A stretch of DNA of 64,000 nt from Aureitalea sp. L0-47 (GTDB taxonomy: Bacteria > Bacteroidota > Bacteroidia > Flavobacteriales > Flavobacteriaceae): the NCBI RefSeq assembly GCF_026126405.1, contig NZ_JAFMTQ010000004.1:62001-126000 (forward strand), read 5' to 3'. Below, in pieces: positions 45,650 through 55,134 of the stretch (position 1 is its first letter; each line of letters opens with the position of its first letter). The notes under the pieces are model-generated. The model had not been told where the DNA came from and did no database searches. It worked only from the letters and a program-made list of their open reading frames with translations. The translations under genes and the position numbers were made by a program.

Positions 45650-45695
45650 GGCCGGGCAGTGCTGTCAGAATAAAATCCTAACTACCTACCCGACC
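45650..45695 (-). terminator. Putative terminator of the KAI-repeat gene
   Basis: GGTCGGGTAG pairs with CTGCCCGGCC (G-U allowed) and is followed by TTTCTTTT on the minus strand. Confidence 0.5.
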
Positions 45696-45711
45696 ACTCT
45701 ATTATGGAATT

Positions 45712-46314
45712 TTACATATCAGTTGAACTGATTTTAATAGCTTTTACGTGAGCGTATATCTTAACCCCATTAATCGTAGCTTCCACGTCGGAATCCATCA
45801 TTTTAAGTCCTTTAACCTGGTTTACATCCCCAAATGGAGAAATAGAAATTATATTGTAATATTCAAGTCCGTCGTCAATAGCCCTTAAGTGAATTATATT
45901 GCCCGTTTTACTCACACCTTTGATAGGTAATTTAAAGCCTTCTTCAGTGATGGCGCGGACATCCATGATCATTCCATCTTCAGTGATGGCTTTCAAAGGG
46001 TGGTAACGGTCTCCCTCAATCATGATGAGTTTGATTGGAAGGTATTTTCCATCCACAATTGCTTTCACATTAAGAAGACTGGTATCATCCGAACCCTGAA
46101 TGGCCTTTACATCGTAGATGTTACCATTACCATCAAAAGCTTTTACCTTTAATAACTTCACATCAGGGTGATAGGCCTTAACCTGCCAAAAAATGTTAGT
46201 GGAAATTTCAACTTCCGGCTTAATTAGTGACTCCTGATCCTTGTCGGGAATCTGAGCGTTAACCTGGAGCATAGCGATTAAGGAAAAAACAAGGAATATA
46301 TTGAAGGTTTTCAT
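45712..46314 (-). CDS. Hypothetical secreted protein with KAI/VKA repeats
   Basis: 200 residues, signal peptide (FSLIAMLQVNAQ). The mature part repeats a unit of 12-20 residues ending (V/L/P)(K/R)A(I/F): LKVKAFDG, YDVKAIQG, LNVKAIVD, HPLKAITE, MDVRAITE, IHLRAIDD. This implies a beta repeat (solenoid or hairpin stack). No named family. A hairpin (45650-45659 with 45686-45695, followed by T residues on the minus strand) is its likely terminator. Confidence 0.75.
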   Translation of the reverse strand: MKTFNIFLVFSLIAMLQVNAQIPDKDQESLIKPEVEISTNIFWQVKAYHPDVKLLKVKAFDGNGNIYDVKAIQGSDDTSLLNVKAIVDGKYLPIKLIMIEGDRYHPLKAITEDGMIMDVRAITEEGFKLPIKGVSKTGNIIHLRAIDDGLEYYNIISISPFGDVNQVKGLKMMDSDVEATINGVKIYAHVKAIKISSTDM

Positions 46315-46452
46315 AGATCTTAATTTACAGCCTGAAAGCTATTGAAGACCGATGAAAATAAAAATGATAATAATCATGAACAACCACTGTTTTCAATCGT
46401 AGAAATCTGGACCCCACTCATGAAACAATGGCCGGTTCAATAAAACTAAGAG

Positions 46453-47844
46453 TTAATTTCGAGGTGCGATATTCTGGTTAACACTAAATAGATTAGAAGG
46501 ATCGTATTTCGTCTTAATATCGACCAGGCGTTCATAATTGTGACGGTAACTCGCCTGAACTCGCTCTTGACCCTCATCCATCAAAAAGTTTGAATAAGCC
46601 CCACCGCTTGAATATGGATGAAGTGCCTCCCAGTATTCCTTGCACCAATCTGTTATTTTCCGTGCATTTTCAGGATTCGGATCCACACCTACTATAACAC
46701 CCGCATAGTTGGCATCGCGATATGCCCACGGTGTATCTTCCGCACCTACTCTGCTCGCAGCCCCACTAATTGGGTATAGGTGCATCTGTGATAAAGGTGT
46801 AGGGATCTTAGAACCATATTCCAGGTGAGTTGCACGGACTTCTTCTCCTAATTCCTTAAAAAAGTCGGCTCTCCAGTACCATTGCAAACCATGCGGTAGC
46901 AATCCGTCGAATAAAGTCTGGATTGCTGGGTAAGGCATTTCACCCACATGTGCAAAAACCGGATTCTTATCCATGACAGGTTTGAAGGCTTCCTCAGCTT
47001 TTGATGTATCCCCAGTATAACACCAGACGATACCACAAAACTGTTTGTTGTGTAACTCTTCAGGAAATGGAGGTCCGGGTATGACCATAGTAGCAATAAA
47101 TCCGTTTATATCATCCTCGGCGCTGTTAATGAAATCATGATACCATTCCATGATCTCCTCGGTCCGTTCAATGGGCCATAAGGTAGGTCCTCCAAATACT
47201 GTTTTTACAGGGTGGCCCTGGAATTTAAATGAAGTGACTATGCCGAAATTTCCTCCTCCTCCGCGAATAGCCCAAAAAAGATCGGGATTTTGTGAAGCAT
47301 TTACAGTGACAAATGAACCATCGGCCAAAACCATGTCTGCCTCAAGTAAATTATCGATTGTTAATCCATACTTCCTGGACAAATGGCCAACGCCTCCTCC
47401 TAGGGTCAGTCCACCTACACCGGTTGTTGAAATAATTCCGGCTGGCACCGCAAGACCAAAAGGATGTGTAGCATGATCTACTTCTCCCCATAGGTTTCCG
47501 CCTCCAACACGAACGGTATTGTTGGATAAATCAACACGAACAAATTTTATCCCGGACAGATCGATCACCAGCCCCCCGTCGCACAGACCGAGACCTCCTC
47601 CATTGTGGCCACCGCCTCTCACGGCGACAAGCAGTTTATGTTCTCTTCCAAAATTAACCGCAGCTATTACATCCGCCACGTCAACACACATTACGATCAG
47701 GCCCGGATGCTTGTTGATCATGCCGTTGTAAACCTTACGGGTTTCATTGTAATCCGGATGATTCTCACTTACAAGATCTCCTCTTAGTTGGGACGCAAAT
47801 GTTTCGATAGCAGACGGGTCCACTTCCTTAATTAAGTTATTCAT
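46453..47844 (-). CDS. FAD-binding oxidoreductase, BBE family
   Basis: 463 residues. PCMH FAD domain with RGGGHNGGGLG (His80, usual covalent histidyl-FAD site), TTGVGGLTLGGGVGHLSRKYGLTIDNL, and RGGGGNFG; C-terminal BBE domain ending ERLVDIKTKYDPSNLFSVNQNI. The second FAD-anchoring cysteine of bicovalent members is absent (AGIISTTGVGG), so a mono-covalent flavin is expected. Such enzymes oxidise sugars or alcohols. Downstream of the DUF4242-AraC gene, 131-bp gap. Confidence 0.9.
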   Translation of the reverse strand: MNNLIKEVDPSAIETFASQLRGDLVSENHPDYNETRKVYNGMINKHPGLIVMCVDVADVIAAVNFGREHKLLVAVRGGGHNGGGLGLCDGGLVIDLSGIKFVRVDLSNNTVRVGGGNLWGEVDHATHPFGLAVPAGIISTTGVGGLTLGGGVGHLSRKYGLTIDNLLEADMVLADGSFVTVNASQNPDLFWAIRGGGGNFGIVTSFKFQGHPVKTVFGGPTLWPIERTEEIMEWYHDFINSAEDDINGFIATMVIPGPPFPEELHNKQFCGIVWCYTGDTSKAEEAFKPVMDKNPVFAHVGEMPYPAIQTLFDGLLPHGLQWYWRADFFKELGEEVRATHLEYGSKIPTPLSQMHLYPISGAASRVGAEDTPWAYRDANYAGVIVGVDPNPENARKITDWCKEYWEALHPYSSGGAYSNFLMDEGQERVQASYRHNYERLVDIKTKYDPSNLFSVNQNIAPRN

Positions 47845-47975
47845 AATGATGTGATTAGTTAGTTATAAGTTTATTTTCAGCAGCTAAATTAGGCTGCCGA
47901 AAATGGGAAGAGTATCACATTCAATTCAAAAACTCATACATATCATGCATGACAAGAAAGCTGATGTTTGATGAT

Positions 47976-49082
47976 TTAGTACGTGTGCTGCTGCAGGTAT
48001 TTTGATGGTAAGATCCCGTATTTCTCATAAAAACATTTGGAGAAATAAGTCGGGCTGTTGAATCCCGTCTCATAAGCTATTTCAGAAATATTACCCGCTT
48101 GATTATGAAGTAAGTCGAGGGCCCTGTGTAATCTGAACTCTCTAATGAATAGATTCGGAGATTTTCCAGTTAGATGCTTTAATTTTCGATATAACTGAGA
48201 TTTACTGTATCCGAGTGCCGTGCTAAAAGTCGCCACATTAAATGACTGGTTTTTCCAGTGCGCTTCGGTGTAGTCCATCATCTGCGTTATAAATTTCTCT
48301 TCGGAAGGACTTAAGGTTCGTATCGTATTCTTATCGATGACAGCATTGCGATTCTCGTTTTCAAACATTGTTTTCACTTCCGAAGAAATAACAAGAGGAA
48401 ACCTAAGGATTTCACACATTCTGGTGGCAAGAGAAATACCTTCCTGAAACAAACCGGTATTGTCTGTAACAGGCATTCCAACAGTTAGTGCCAGGTCTAA
48501 CTTTCGCTTCATAAAACTCCCCTTAGGTGTTACATATTTAAATTTAAACTGCATCTTAAGAGCACAATGCACAGCATCGGAAACCGATTCGAAAGAAACC
48601 AGGTAATTATTATTGTTATTCCTAACTACGCTCCCGTTAAACTTCGCGATGGTTTTTGAGGCGCTGTTGTGAAATTTCTGAATGAACAAGGAATATTGAT
48701 CTGCTTCAACCCTATCAAGGTAGTTGCTGATCTCTATCACCATGATCACTCGATACGCAGGTTCGTTTATCACCTGCACTGCCTCTCCATTCTGGTCTAC
48801 TGGATCCTCCATCCTACCCAGAAAGGACTCAACTAAACTTTCATTAACTTCTATTATACTATGAGGTAAATCACCATGCGCGTGGTTATGCATCTCCTGG
48901 ATTGCTTCTTTGTTTGGAGCCTCAATGAGGCAGAAGGCAGTTCTTCGTTTTTCATCACACCAGTAGGTCATGCCCTTACAACCGAATAAATGCTGCACCT
49001 TCAGGTCTTCCTGGTGCATCTGTGCCACGTGCTCCGCTTTTAAGTCATTTGGGATTTCGTGACGGTCCATGTAAATTGGCAT
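47976..49082 (-). CDS. DUF4242 / cyclase-like / AraC fusion regulator
   Basis: 368 residues from ATG 49082 (MPIYMDRHEIP), chosen because it opens the DUF4242 domain; the 40-residue extension to 49202 is unlike the family. Residues 1-85 are DUF4242 (HVAQMHQEDLKVQHLFGCKGMTYWCDEKRRTAFCLIEAP). About 105-255 is a degenerate class III nucleotide-cyclase-like domain (FVSFESVSDAVHCALKMQ, ALTVGMPV, ISLATRMCEI) without the metal Asp pair. The C-terminus is an AraC double HTH (FSTALGYSKSQLYRKLKHLTGKSPNLFIREFRLHRAL; AYETGFNSPTYFSKCF). One-component regulator, possibly of the neighbouring FAD enzyme. Confidence 0.85.
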   Translation of the reverse strand: MPIYMDRHEIPNDLKAEHVAQMHQEDLKVQHLFGCKGMTYWCDEKRRTAFCLIEAPNKEAIQEMHNHAHGDLPHSIIEVNESLVESFLGRMEDPVDQNGEAVQVINEPAYRVIMVIEISNYLDRVEADQYSLFIQKFHNSASKTIAKFNGSVVRNNNNNYLVSFESVSDAVHCALKMQFKFKYVTPKGSFMKRKLDLALTVGMPVTDNTGLFQEGISLATRMCEILRFPLVISSEVKTMFENENRNAVIDKNTIRTLSPSEEKFITQMMDYTEAHWKNQSFNVATFSTALGYSKSQLYRKLKHLTGKSPNLFIREFRLHRALDLLHNQAGNISEIAYETGFNSPTYFSKCFYEKYGILPSKYLQQHTY

Positions 49083-49202
49083 AAAGTATATTTTCAAACA
49101 AGTTAGTGATATTAAATCGGTTAACTCGACTAATACACTCCTAAATACTATTGCCGCAATTACATTGAAATAAATAGTAGAATCTTTCGCGGCTGCAACC
49201 AA

Positions 49203-49637
49203 TCAATTACAAATCGCCTGTCCCTGCTTCACGATGGATACACCTTCCCTGATAAACATATCCCCGTTTTCCAGCTTATAAATGGGAAAGAATTGCTGGG
49301 TTCCCTGCAAACTGACATAATGAATACCATTCAGTCCATTTTGGTTAATGACCTTCCAATTTCCGTATTCCTGCCAATTCGATCGCTGTTCGTTACCCAG
49401 AACCGTTTGCTTTACTGTATTACCATAAAGGCCGTAGTAACCATTCGGACAGTAATGTATCTCGAGAAAGTAATAGGTCCCGTACACCGCTTCGCCTTCG
49501 CGGTAGGTGACAAGGAGTTGCTGTCCATTGAAGAATTGCTGTAGCTCTTCCACGGATGGGTTAGATTGAGCCTGCACTGTTTCCGAAGCAGAAATACAAA
49601 CGACAGAGAACAATAGCGCAAATAAGAATCGTTTCAT
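49203..49637 (-). CDS. Hypothetical secreted protein
   Basis: 144 residues from ATG 49637 with a signal peptide (FALLFSVVCISASETVQAQ). The mature part is beta-rich with YGTYYFLEIHYCPNGYYGLYG, ending in a short C-terminal cysteine. No family recognised. Same strand as the AraC fusion, whose frame begins just downstream; may be co-transcribed. Confidence 0.72.
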   Translation of the reverse strand: MKRFLFALLFSVVCISASETVQAQSNPSVEELQQFFNGQQLLVTYREGEAVYGTYYFLEIHYCPNGYYGLYGNTVKQTVLGNEQRSNWQEYGNWKVINQNGLNGIHYVSLQGTQQFFPIYKLENGDMFIREGVSIVKQGQAICN

Positions 49638-49722
49638 AAAGGTTATGTATATCAAATACCTAAAGTAGTAATATCAAGGTAAATAGATTTTTTTTTCTGA
49701 AGAAAATACCCTTAAAATAATC

Positions 49723-50862
49723 TCAATTCTCCATCCACCACTCAGATTGTGGCTTTGGTAAGTCATTGATAATAATAGGTTCGCCTATCCTTGGTGTAAC
49801 TAAGGGAATGCCTAATTCCGAGGCCTTTTTCTGAACCCGGATGATCGGATCTGTCCATTCATGTAAGGCAAGTTTGAAGGCTCCCCAGTGAATGGGCATA
49901 ATGGCCTGGGCCCTAACATCGAGCCCTGCCTGGGCAGTTTCTTCCGGAAACATATGAATATCCGGCCATTTTTCGTTGTACTGTCCGCATTCCATCATGG
50001 CAAAATCGAAAGGACCATAAGCATTACCGATGTCTTTAAAGTGCTCACTATAGCCGCTGTCACCACTGAAAAACAGCCGTTCTTTATCCGAAAGTATCAC
50101 CCATGAACTCCACAAGGTGCTCATGCGGTTGTTGAATTTACGACCAGAGAAATGCTGGGCAGGTGTGCAGGCAAAGGTCAATCCTTTAAACTCTACTTCC
50201 TGCCACCAGTCCAATTCTAAAATTCGATCTTCGGGTACATCCCAGGCTTGTAAATGAACCCCCACTCCTAGCGGCACATAGAACATCTCAACGCGGTCCT
50301 TTAACTCCTTGATGGATTTGTAATCCAGGTGGTCGTAATGATCGTGAGATATGATGACCGCATCTATTGCCGGGATCATTTCCAGCGCTATGGGTGCTTC
50401 GGAATTAAAACGTTTTGATCCTAACATCGGATGAGGAGCCGGAACTTCATCCAGCATGGGATCAATGAGTATTGTTTTGTCTTCCATTTGAAGCAGGAAA
50501 CTCGAATGTCCGAACCATATCAGGCGTGTCGGACTATTATAATCGGCAATTGCGCTTGAGTCGATTTTCTGCACTTCAAGGTTGTTCTCAGGCCGTGCAT
50601 TAGGTACTTTTTCGAAGAAGAATTTACGGGCAACTTTTAGCATCTCGCCAAAGCTCATATCCTCGGGAACCCTGTTTTTATTTACAAAAGCACCCTCGCG
50701 ATGGTTCTCCGAAAGACTGTAGCGTTCTTTATCTGCTTTAGAAACATTACCTCCAAAACTCGGATAAAAATTCACAAATAAGAGGTAGGCAACAACCATC
50801 GTTGCAATCAGGATGACAATTGTGATCAGCATTCGTTTTAGATATTTCAGAAATCGTTTCAC
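49723..50862 (-). CDS. MBL-fold metallohydrolase (NAPE-PLD/UPF0173-like)
   Basis: 379 residues, N-terminal TM (about 12-31). Metallo-beta-lactamase core: LIWFGHSSFLLQMEDKTILIDPM, SHDHYDHLD (HxHxDH), FSGDSGYS, MPIHWGAF. Similar to phospholipase D-type NAPE-PLD and YcbL/UlaG-like proteins. Probably anchored to the inner membrane, facing the periplasm or cytoplasm; substrate unknown (lipid or phosphodiester). Confidence 0.88.
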   Translation of the reverse strand: MKRFLKYLKRMLITIVILIATMVVAYLLFVNFYPSFGGNVSKADKERYSLSENHREGAFVNKNRVPEDMSFGEMLKVARKFFFEKVPNARPENNLEVQKIDSSAIADYNSPTRLIWFGHSSFLLQMEDKTILIDPMLDEVPAPHPMLGSKRFNSEAPIALEMIPAIDAVIISHDHYDHLDYKSIKELKDRVEMFYVPLGVGVHLQAWDVPEDRILELDWWQEVEFKGLTFACTPAQHFSGRKFNNRMSTLWSSWVILSDKERLFFSGDSGYSEHFKDIGNAYGPFDFAMMECGQYNEKWPDIHMFPEETAQAGLDVRAQAIMPIHWGAFKLALHEWTDPIIRVQKKASELGIPLVTPRIGEPIIINDLPKPQSEWWMEN

Positions 50863-50951
50863 CTAAAGGTGGCAGCATTTAGTACCTGGGTTAAATGATC
50901 ACGATCTGAAACCAGGAATTCAGGATAGGATTCTACAATGTAATCTGATAG

Positions 50952-51329
50952 TTAATAGGAGATATTTAATTCGCCGCTTTCCATAGCCTGCGAATAATTG
51001 GCCTGTACAGTTCGCCAATGCCCGAAAAACTTCTTACTGTACAAAGGTTTTAAAGTAACGACAAATACGCCGTTGCCCCTGGATTCAACCTTTGTGATCT
51101 TTGCCTCTATCCCAAATACCTGCTTGTAATCTAGCGATCCTGTTTTCTTCTGAATTACATCTGGTTCAGGAAAGTATATATGTTGAAAGTGTTCAGAGGA
51201 AGGCGAGTTGACCACAACTACATCCCCTACTTTAGGGACTGTATTATCTGAAAATATCTTTTCTGCCTGAGCAAAAGATAGAGGTAGAATTAGAAGAAGA
51301 ACTAATAATGGCTTTTGAAGGAATCTCAT
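50952..51329 (-). CDS. Hypothetical secreted small beta protein
   Basis: 125 residues from ATG 51329 with a signal peptide (KPLLVLLLILPLSFAQA). Body VPKVGDVVVVNSPSSEHFQHIYFP ... AKITKVESRGNGVFVVTL suggests an OB/SH3-like barrel. No family recognised. Confidence 0.7.
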   Translation of the reverse strand: MRFLQKPLLVLLLILPLSFAQAEKIFSDNTVPKVGDVVVVNSPSSEHFQHIYFPEPDVIQKKTGSLDYKQVFGIEAKITKVESRGNGVFVVTLKPLYSKKFFGHWRTVQANYSQAMESGELNISY

Positions 51330-51482
51330 ATCTGGCAATTATTTTTCTAAAAGTACAAATTTGAATTAAAATAAGGAGCTGTCGTCCGAGACAAATGAAA
51401 ATACGTAACATTTTGAGAAGAAATGCACTAATAAGATAATTCCGGTTAATTCGGAAGATTAATAATTCAAACAAATACATAA

Positions 51483-51710
51483 ATGGGAAAAGGAAAAATA
51501 GTAGCATTACTTGGTCTTGCGGGTGGCGCTTTCGCTTACTGGAAATACAAAAATTTAAGTCCGGAAGAAAAGGAACGACTTAAGGAAAAAGCAAAGAAGG
51601 TTGGTGACGAAGTAAAAGAAGCGGCTGTAGACATAAAGGATACACTTACCGAGGAATTCGACAAGTTCAGCGGAAACGTAAAAGATTCGTTCAACAACGC
51701 GACTGAGTAA
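51483..51710 (+). CDS. YtxH-like small membrane-anchored protein
   Basis: 75 residues: GKGKIVALLGLAGGAFAYWKYKN (anchor) followed by a lysine/glutamate helix KERLKEKAKKVGDEVKEAAVDIKD. The YtxH pattern of general-stress envelope proteins. It ends at a terminator (GCCCGC-ttata-GCGGGC, 51735-51758). Confidence 0.8.
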   Translation: MGKGKIVALLGLAGGAFAYWKYKNLSPEEKERLKEKAKKVGDEVKEAAVDIKDTLTEEFDKFSGNVKDSFNNATE

Positions 51711-51734
51711 TTTACACATTAGTTTAAAGTGATG

Positions 51735-51758
51735 GCCCGCTTATAGCGGGCTTTTTTT
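51735..51758 (+). terminator. Rho-independent terminator after the YtxH-like gene
   Basis: GCCCGC, loop TTATA, GCGGGC, then seven T residues. Confidence 0.85.
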
Positions 51759-51820
51759 ATTTTATCAGTATCTTTATGATCCTTTGAAAAAAATATACTA
51801 ACCGCTTACAACTGCACTTT

Positions 51821-54800
51821 ATGAGATCATTTTTATCCCTTTGGATGGCCGCACTCTTAATCCTCGGTTCATTCCAGTTCGCAAACGCTCAGGAAAAACC
51901 TGAAGAATCCAAGAACATTTACAACGGACTCGAACTTAGAAGTCTCGGACCCGCTTTTATGAGTGGCCGTATTGCCGATATCGATATTCATCCTGAAAAT
52001 GAAAGTATCTGGTACGTGGCCGTTGGGTCGGGAGGCGTTTGGAAAACCGTCAATTCAGGAACTACCTGGACCCCGGTTTTTGATGATCAGCCTTCCTATT
52101 CCGTAGGTGCCGTAACCATTGATCCCAACAACCCGGAAACCATCTGGGTAGGTTCGGGAGAAGATGTGGGTGGAAGGCACGTAGGTTATGGAGATGGTGT
52201 TTATAAAAGCCTCGATGGCGGTAAAAGCTGGAAGAATATGGGGCTTAAAAATTCCCAACACATTTCCAGGATTTTAGTGCACCCTTTCAATAGCGATGTG
52301 GTTTGGGTAACTGCCCAGGGCCCCCTTTGGAGCAAAGGTGGCGACCGTGGATTGTACAAAACCACCGATGGAGGTGAAAACTGGACCAGGTTGCTTGGCG
52401 ATGATGAATGGACGGGTGCTACCGATATAGCCATGGACCCTCGTGATCCGGATGTGTTGTATGTATTCACCTGGCAACGACACAGAACAGTAGCAGCCTA
52501 TATGGGTGGTGGCCCGGGAACAGCCCTTTATAAAAGTACTGACGGTGGTGATAGCTGGGATAAACTAACCAACGGACTACCCTCTTCCTGGCTTGGGAAG
52601 TGTTCGGTGGCGATATCACCTCAAAATCCGGATGTTGTCTACGCAGCTATCGAATTGGACAGAAGAAAAGGAGGCGTTTATCGCTCTGATGATGCCGGTG
52701 GCTCATGGACTCAAATGAGTGAAACCGTATCGGGAGGAACAGGTCCCCATTATTACCAGGAACTGTATGCTTGTCCGCACCACGAGGGCCGACTCTACCT
52801 GATGGACAACAATCTTCAGATCTCGGAAGACGGTGGTAAGACCTTCTACCGCATGAACGAAAGCAATAAGCACGGCGATAACCACGCCATAGCATTTAAG
52901 CAAAGTGATCCGAACTACCTGATCGTAGGTTCTGATGGTGGTTTGTACGAATCCTTTGACCTTACCAAAACCTGGAAATACGTGGAAAACCTACCGGTTA
53001 CTCAGTACTACAAAATGGCCGTTGATGATGCCGAGCCGTTCTATCATATCTACGGTGGAACACAGGACAACAGCACACAGCGAGGGCCGTCCAGAACAGA
53101 TAACGTTCACGGTATTCAAAGTAGTGACTGGAGTGTAATTCTGAATTGGGACGGCCACCAACCGGCCACAGAACCCGGCAACCCTAATATTGTCTATGCA
53201 GAACGCCAGGAAGGAACACTTTCGAGAATAGACATGAGCACTGGCGAAGTTGTCGATATTCAGCCACAACCGGGTGAGAATGAAGACTACGAGCGCTACA
53301 ACTGGGATGCCCCTATTTTGGTGAGTCCGCACTCCCCTACTACGATTTTCTTTGCTTCGCAGCGAGTGTGGAAATCTACGAATCGAGGAGACAGCTGGAC
53401 GGCAATTTCGGGTGATCTTACCAAGAATGAAGAGCGAATCACCTTGCCTATCATGGGCAAACAACAAAGCTGGGATGCACCATGGGATGTGTACGCCATG
53501 TCTAATTACAATACCATCACTTCCCTTGCAGAATCACCCAAACAACAAGGTTTGATCTATGCGGGAACCGATGACGGAATTATACAGGTAACCGAAGACG
53601 GAGGAGCTAATTGGAGAAAAATCCCAGTCGGCAACCTACCGGGTGTACCTTCAACGGCTTTCGTGAACGATATAAAAGCAGATCTATTCGATGCGAATAC
53701 GGTTTATGTTGCCCTGGACAACCACAAGTATGGCGACTTTAAGCCTTATCTTCTGAAAAGTACCGACAGGGGACGAACCTGGACATCACTGGCAGGTTCA
53801 ATCCCGAACAGGACGCTTGTCTGGCGTTTGGTTCAGGATCATGTGAAGCCTGGCCTGTTATTTATCGCAACTGAGTTCGGATTGTATTTTTCGGTGGATG
53901 CCGGAAGAAAATGGACTCAGTTGGAAGGCGGTGTGCCAACGATTTCATTCAGGGATATAGCTATTCAGCGAAGGGAAAATGACCTGATAGGAGCTTCCTT
54001 CGGAAGAGGATTCTATGTGTTGGATGACTATTCTGCGCTGCGCGATATTTCAGAAGCTACCCTGAACCAGGAAGCCAAGTTGTTCTCAGTACGCGACGCC
54101 TGGTGGTATGTGGAACGGCCTCACCTTAGTTTCGGACCTGGAAAGGGAAGTCAGGGAGATTCACATTTCGTAGCCCCTAATCCTGATTTCGGTGCGACGT
54201 TCACCTATTATCTCAAAGAGGCTCCCAAAACAATGGAAGCACAACGAAAAGATTCAGAAAAGAATAAAAACAAGGCAGCCGTTCCTTTCCCAGGATGGGA
54301 TAAACTTGCCGACGAGGTAAATGAAGTGGATCCAATGCTTGTTTTTGCTATTAGTGATGCCAGTGGTAATGTGGTTCGAAAACTGCACACAAAGCCCAAA
54401 AAAGGTGTGAACAGGATAAGCTGGGATCTTCGCTATCCCGACCTGGACCTGGTTCGATTCGATGCGAAGATGAATACCAGCAGGAGTGGATTCATGGCAC
54501 CTCCGGGTAATTATTCGGTGGAATTGTTTATTTCTGAAAATGGAACGACTAGAAAATTGGATGGCCCTGTTTCGTTCACAGTGAAATCACTACGTGAAAA
54601 CTCCTTGCCAGGATCTTCGATGAACGAAGTATCCTCTTTCTGGCGATCGTATGAAAGCACTTCGAAGGCTGTTTCGAAGATCAATGCAGACATGGGTAAA
54701 GCCATGAAACGAGCCAAGGCAATGCAAGTTGCTCTGGCACGTAGCACTGCTAAACCAGGAACCCTGGACAACGAGCTGAATGCCGTTATCAAGAGTTTAC

Positions 54801-55066
54801 AGGATCTTTCCGCCAGTTATTACGGTAACCCTGCTAAAGGAGAGATCGGTGAAAAAGGCAGACCGACGGTTGGAGAACGCATGTTTGCCATATACCGAGG
54901 AATAGAAAGAGCCACCTACGGTCCTACTCCTCAGCACAAGGAACAATTGCAAATCGTGAAGAAGGAAGTGAATTCTGCAGAAGCTAAATTAAGAACGGCA
55001 CAACAGCAGTTGGATAACCTCTATTCGAAGTTACAGGCTGCCGGTGCGCCATATGTAGAAAACTAG
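51821..55066 (+). CDS. VPS10/BNR-repeat secreted protein, paralogue 3
   Basis: 1081 residues with signal peptide (LWMAALLILGSFQFANAQ). Opening LRSLGPAFMSGRIADIDIHPENESIWYVAVGSGGVWKTV; many BNR Asp-boxes (STDGGDSW, SDDAGGSW, SEDGGKTF, TEDGGANW). A middle (QPQPGENEDYERYNWDAPILVSPHSP) and coiled C-terminus match paralogue 2. It is alone on the plus strand, closed by a strong terminator (55083-55114). Confidence 0.86.
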   Translation: MRSFLSLWMAALLILGSFQFANAQEKPEESKNIYNGLELRSLGPAFMSGRIADIDIHPENESIWYVAVGSGGVWKTVNSGTTWTPVFDDQPSYSVGAVTIDPNNPETIWVGSGEDVGGRHVGYGDGVYKSLDGGKSWKNMGLKNSQHISRILVHPFNSDVVWVTAQGPLWSKGGDRGLYKTTDGGENWTRLLGDDEWTGATDIAMDPRDPDVLYVFTWQRHRTVAAYMGGGPGTALYKSTDGGDSWDKLTNGLPSSWLGKCSVAISPQNPDVVYAAIELDRRKGGVYRSDDAGGSWTQMSETVSGGTGPHYYQELYACPHHEGRLYLMDNNLQISEDGGKTFYRMNESNKHGDNHAIAFKQSDPNYLIVGSDGGLYESFDLTKTWKYVENLPVTQYYKMAVDDAEPFYHIYGGTQDNSTQRGPSRTDNVHGIQSSDWSVILNWDGHQPATEPGNPNIVYAERQEGTLSRIDMSTGEVVDIQPQPGENEDYERYNWDAPILVSPHSPTTIFFASQRVWKSTNRGDSWTAISGDLTKNEERITLPIMGKQQSWDAPWDVYAMSNYNTITSLAESPKQQGLIYAGTDDGIIQVTEDGGANWRKIPVGNLPGVPSTAFVNDIKADLFDANTVYVALDNHKYGDFKPYLLKSTDRGRTWTSLAGSIPNRTLVWRLVQDHVKPGLLFIATEFGLYFSVDAGRKWTQLEGGVPTISFRDIAIQRRENDLIGASFGRGFYVLDDYSALRDISEATLNQEAKLFSVRDAWWYVERPHLSFGPGKGSQGDSHFVAPNPDFGATFTYYLKEAPKTMEAQRKDSEKNKNKAAVPFPGWDKLADEVNEVDPMLVFAISDASGNVVRKLHTKPKKGVNRISWDLRYPDLDLVRFDAKMNTSRSGFMAPPGNYSVELFISENGTTRKLDGPVSFTVKSLRENSLPGSSMNEVSSFWRSYESTSKAVSKINADMGKAMKRAKAMQVALARSTAKPGTLDNELNAVIKSLQDLSASYYGNPAKGEIGEKGRPTVGERMFAIYRGIERATYGPTPQHKEQLQIVKKEVNSAEAKLRTAQQQLDNLYSKLQAAGAPYVEN

Positions 55067-55082
55067 GAAAAATAAATAGTTC

Positions 55083-55114
55083 AAAAAACCACGGCGCTAG
55101 GGCCGTGGTTTTTT
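55083..55114 (+). terminator. Terminator of the third VPS10/BNR gene
   Basis: AACCACGGC/GCCGTGGTT stem around a GCTAG-containing loop, followed by six T residues. Confidence 0.85.
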
Positions 55115-55134
55115 ATTTCAATTTGTTCCGAAGG

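Noticed and set aside
49083-49202. N-terminal 40-residue extension of the AraC fusion
   Set aside because: DUF4242 begins at the Met at 49082 as in other members; the extra residues do not form a signal or domain.
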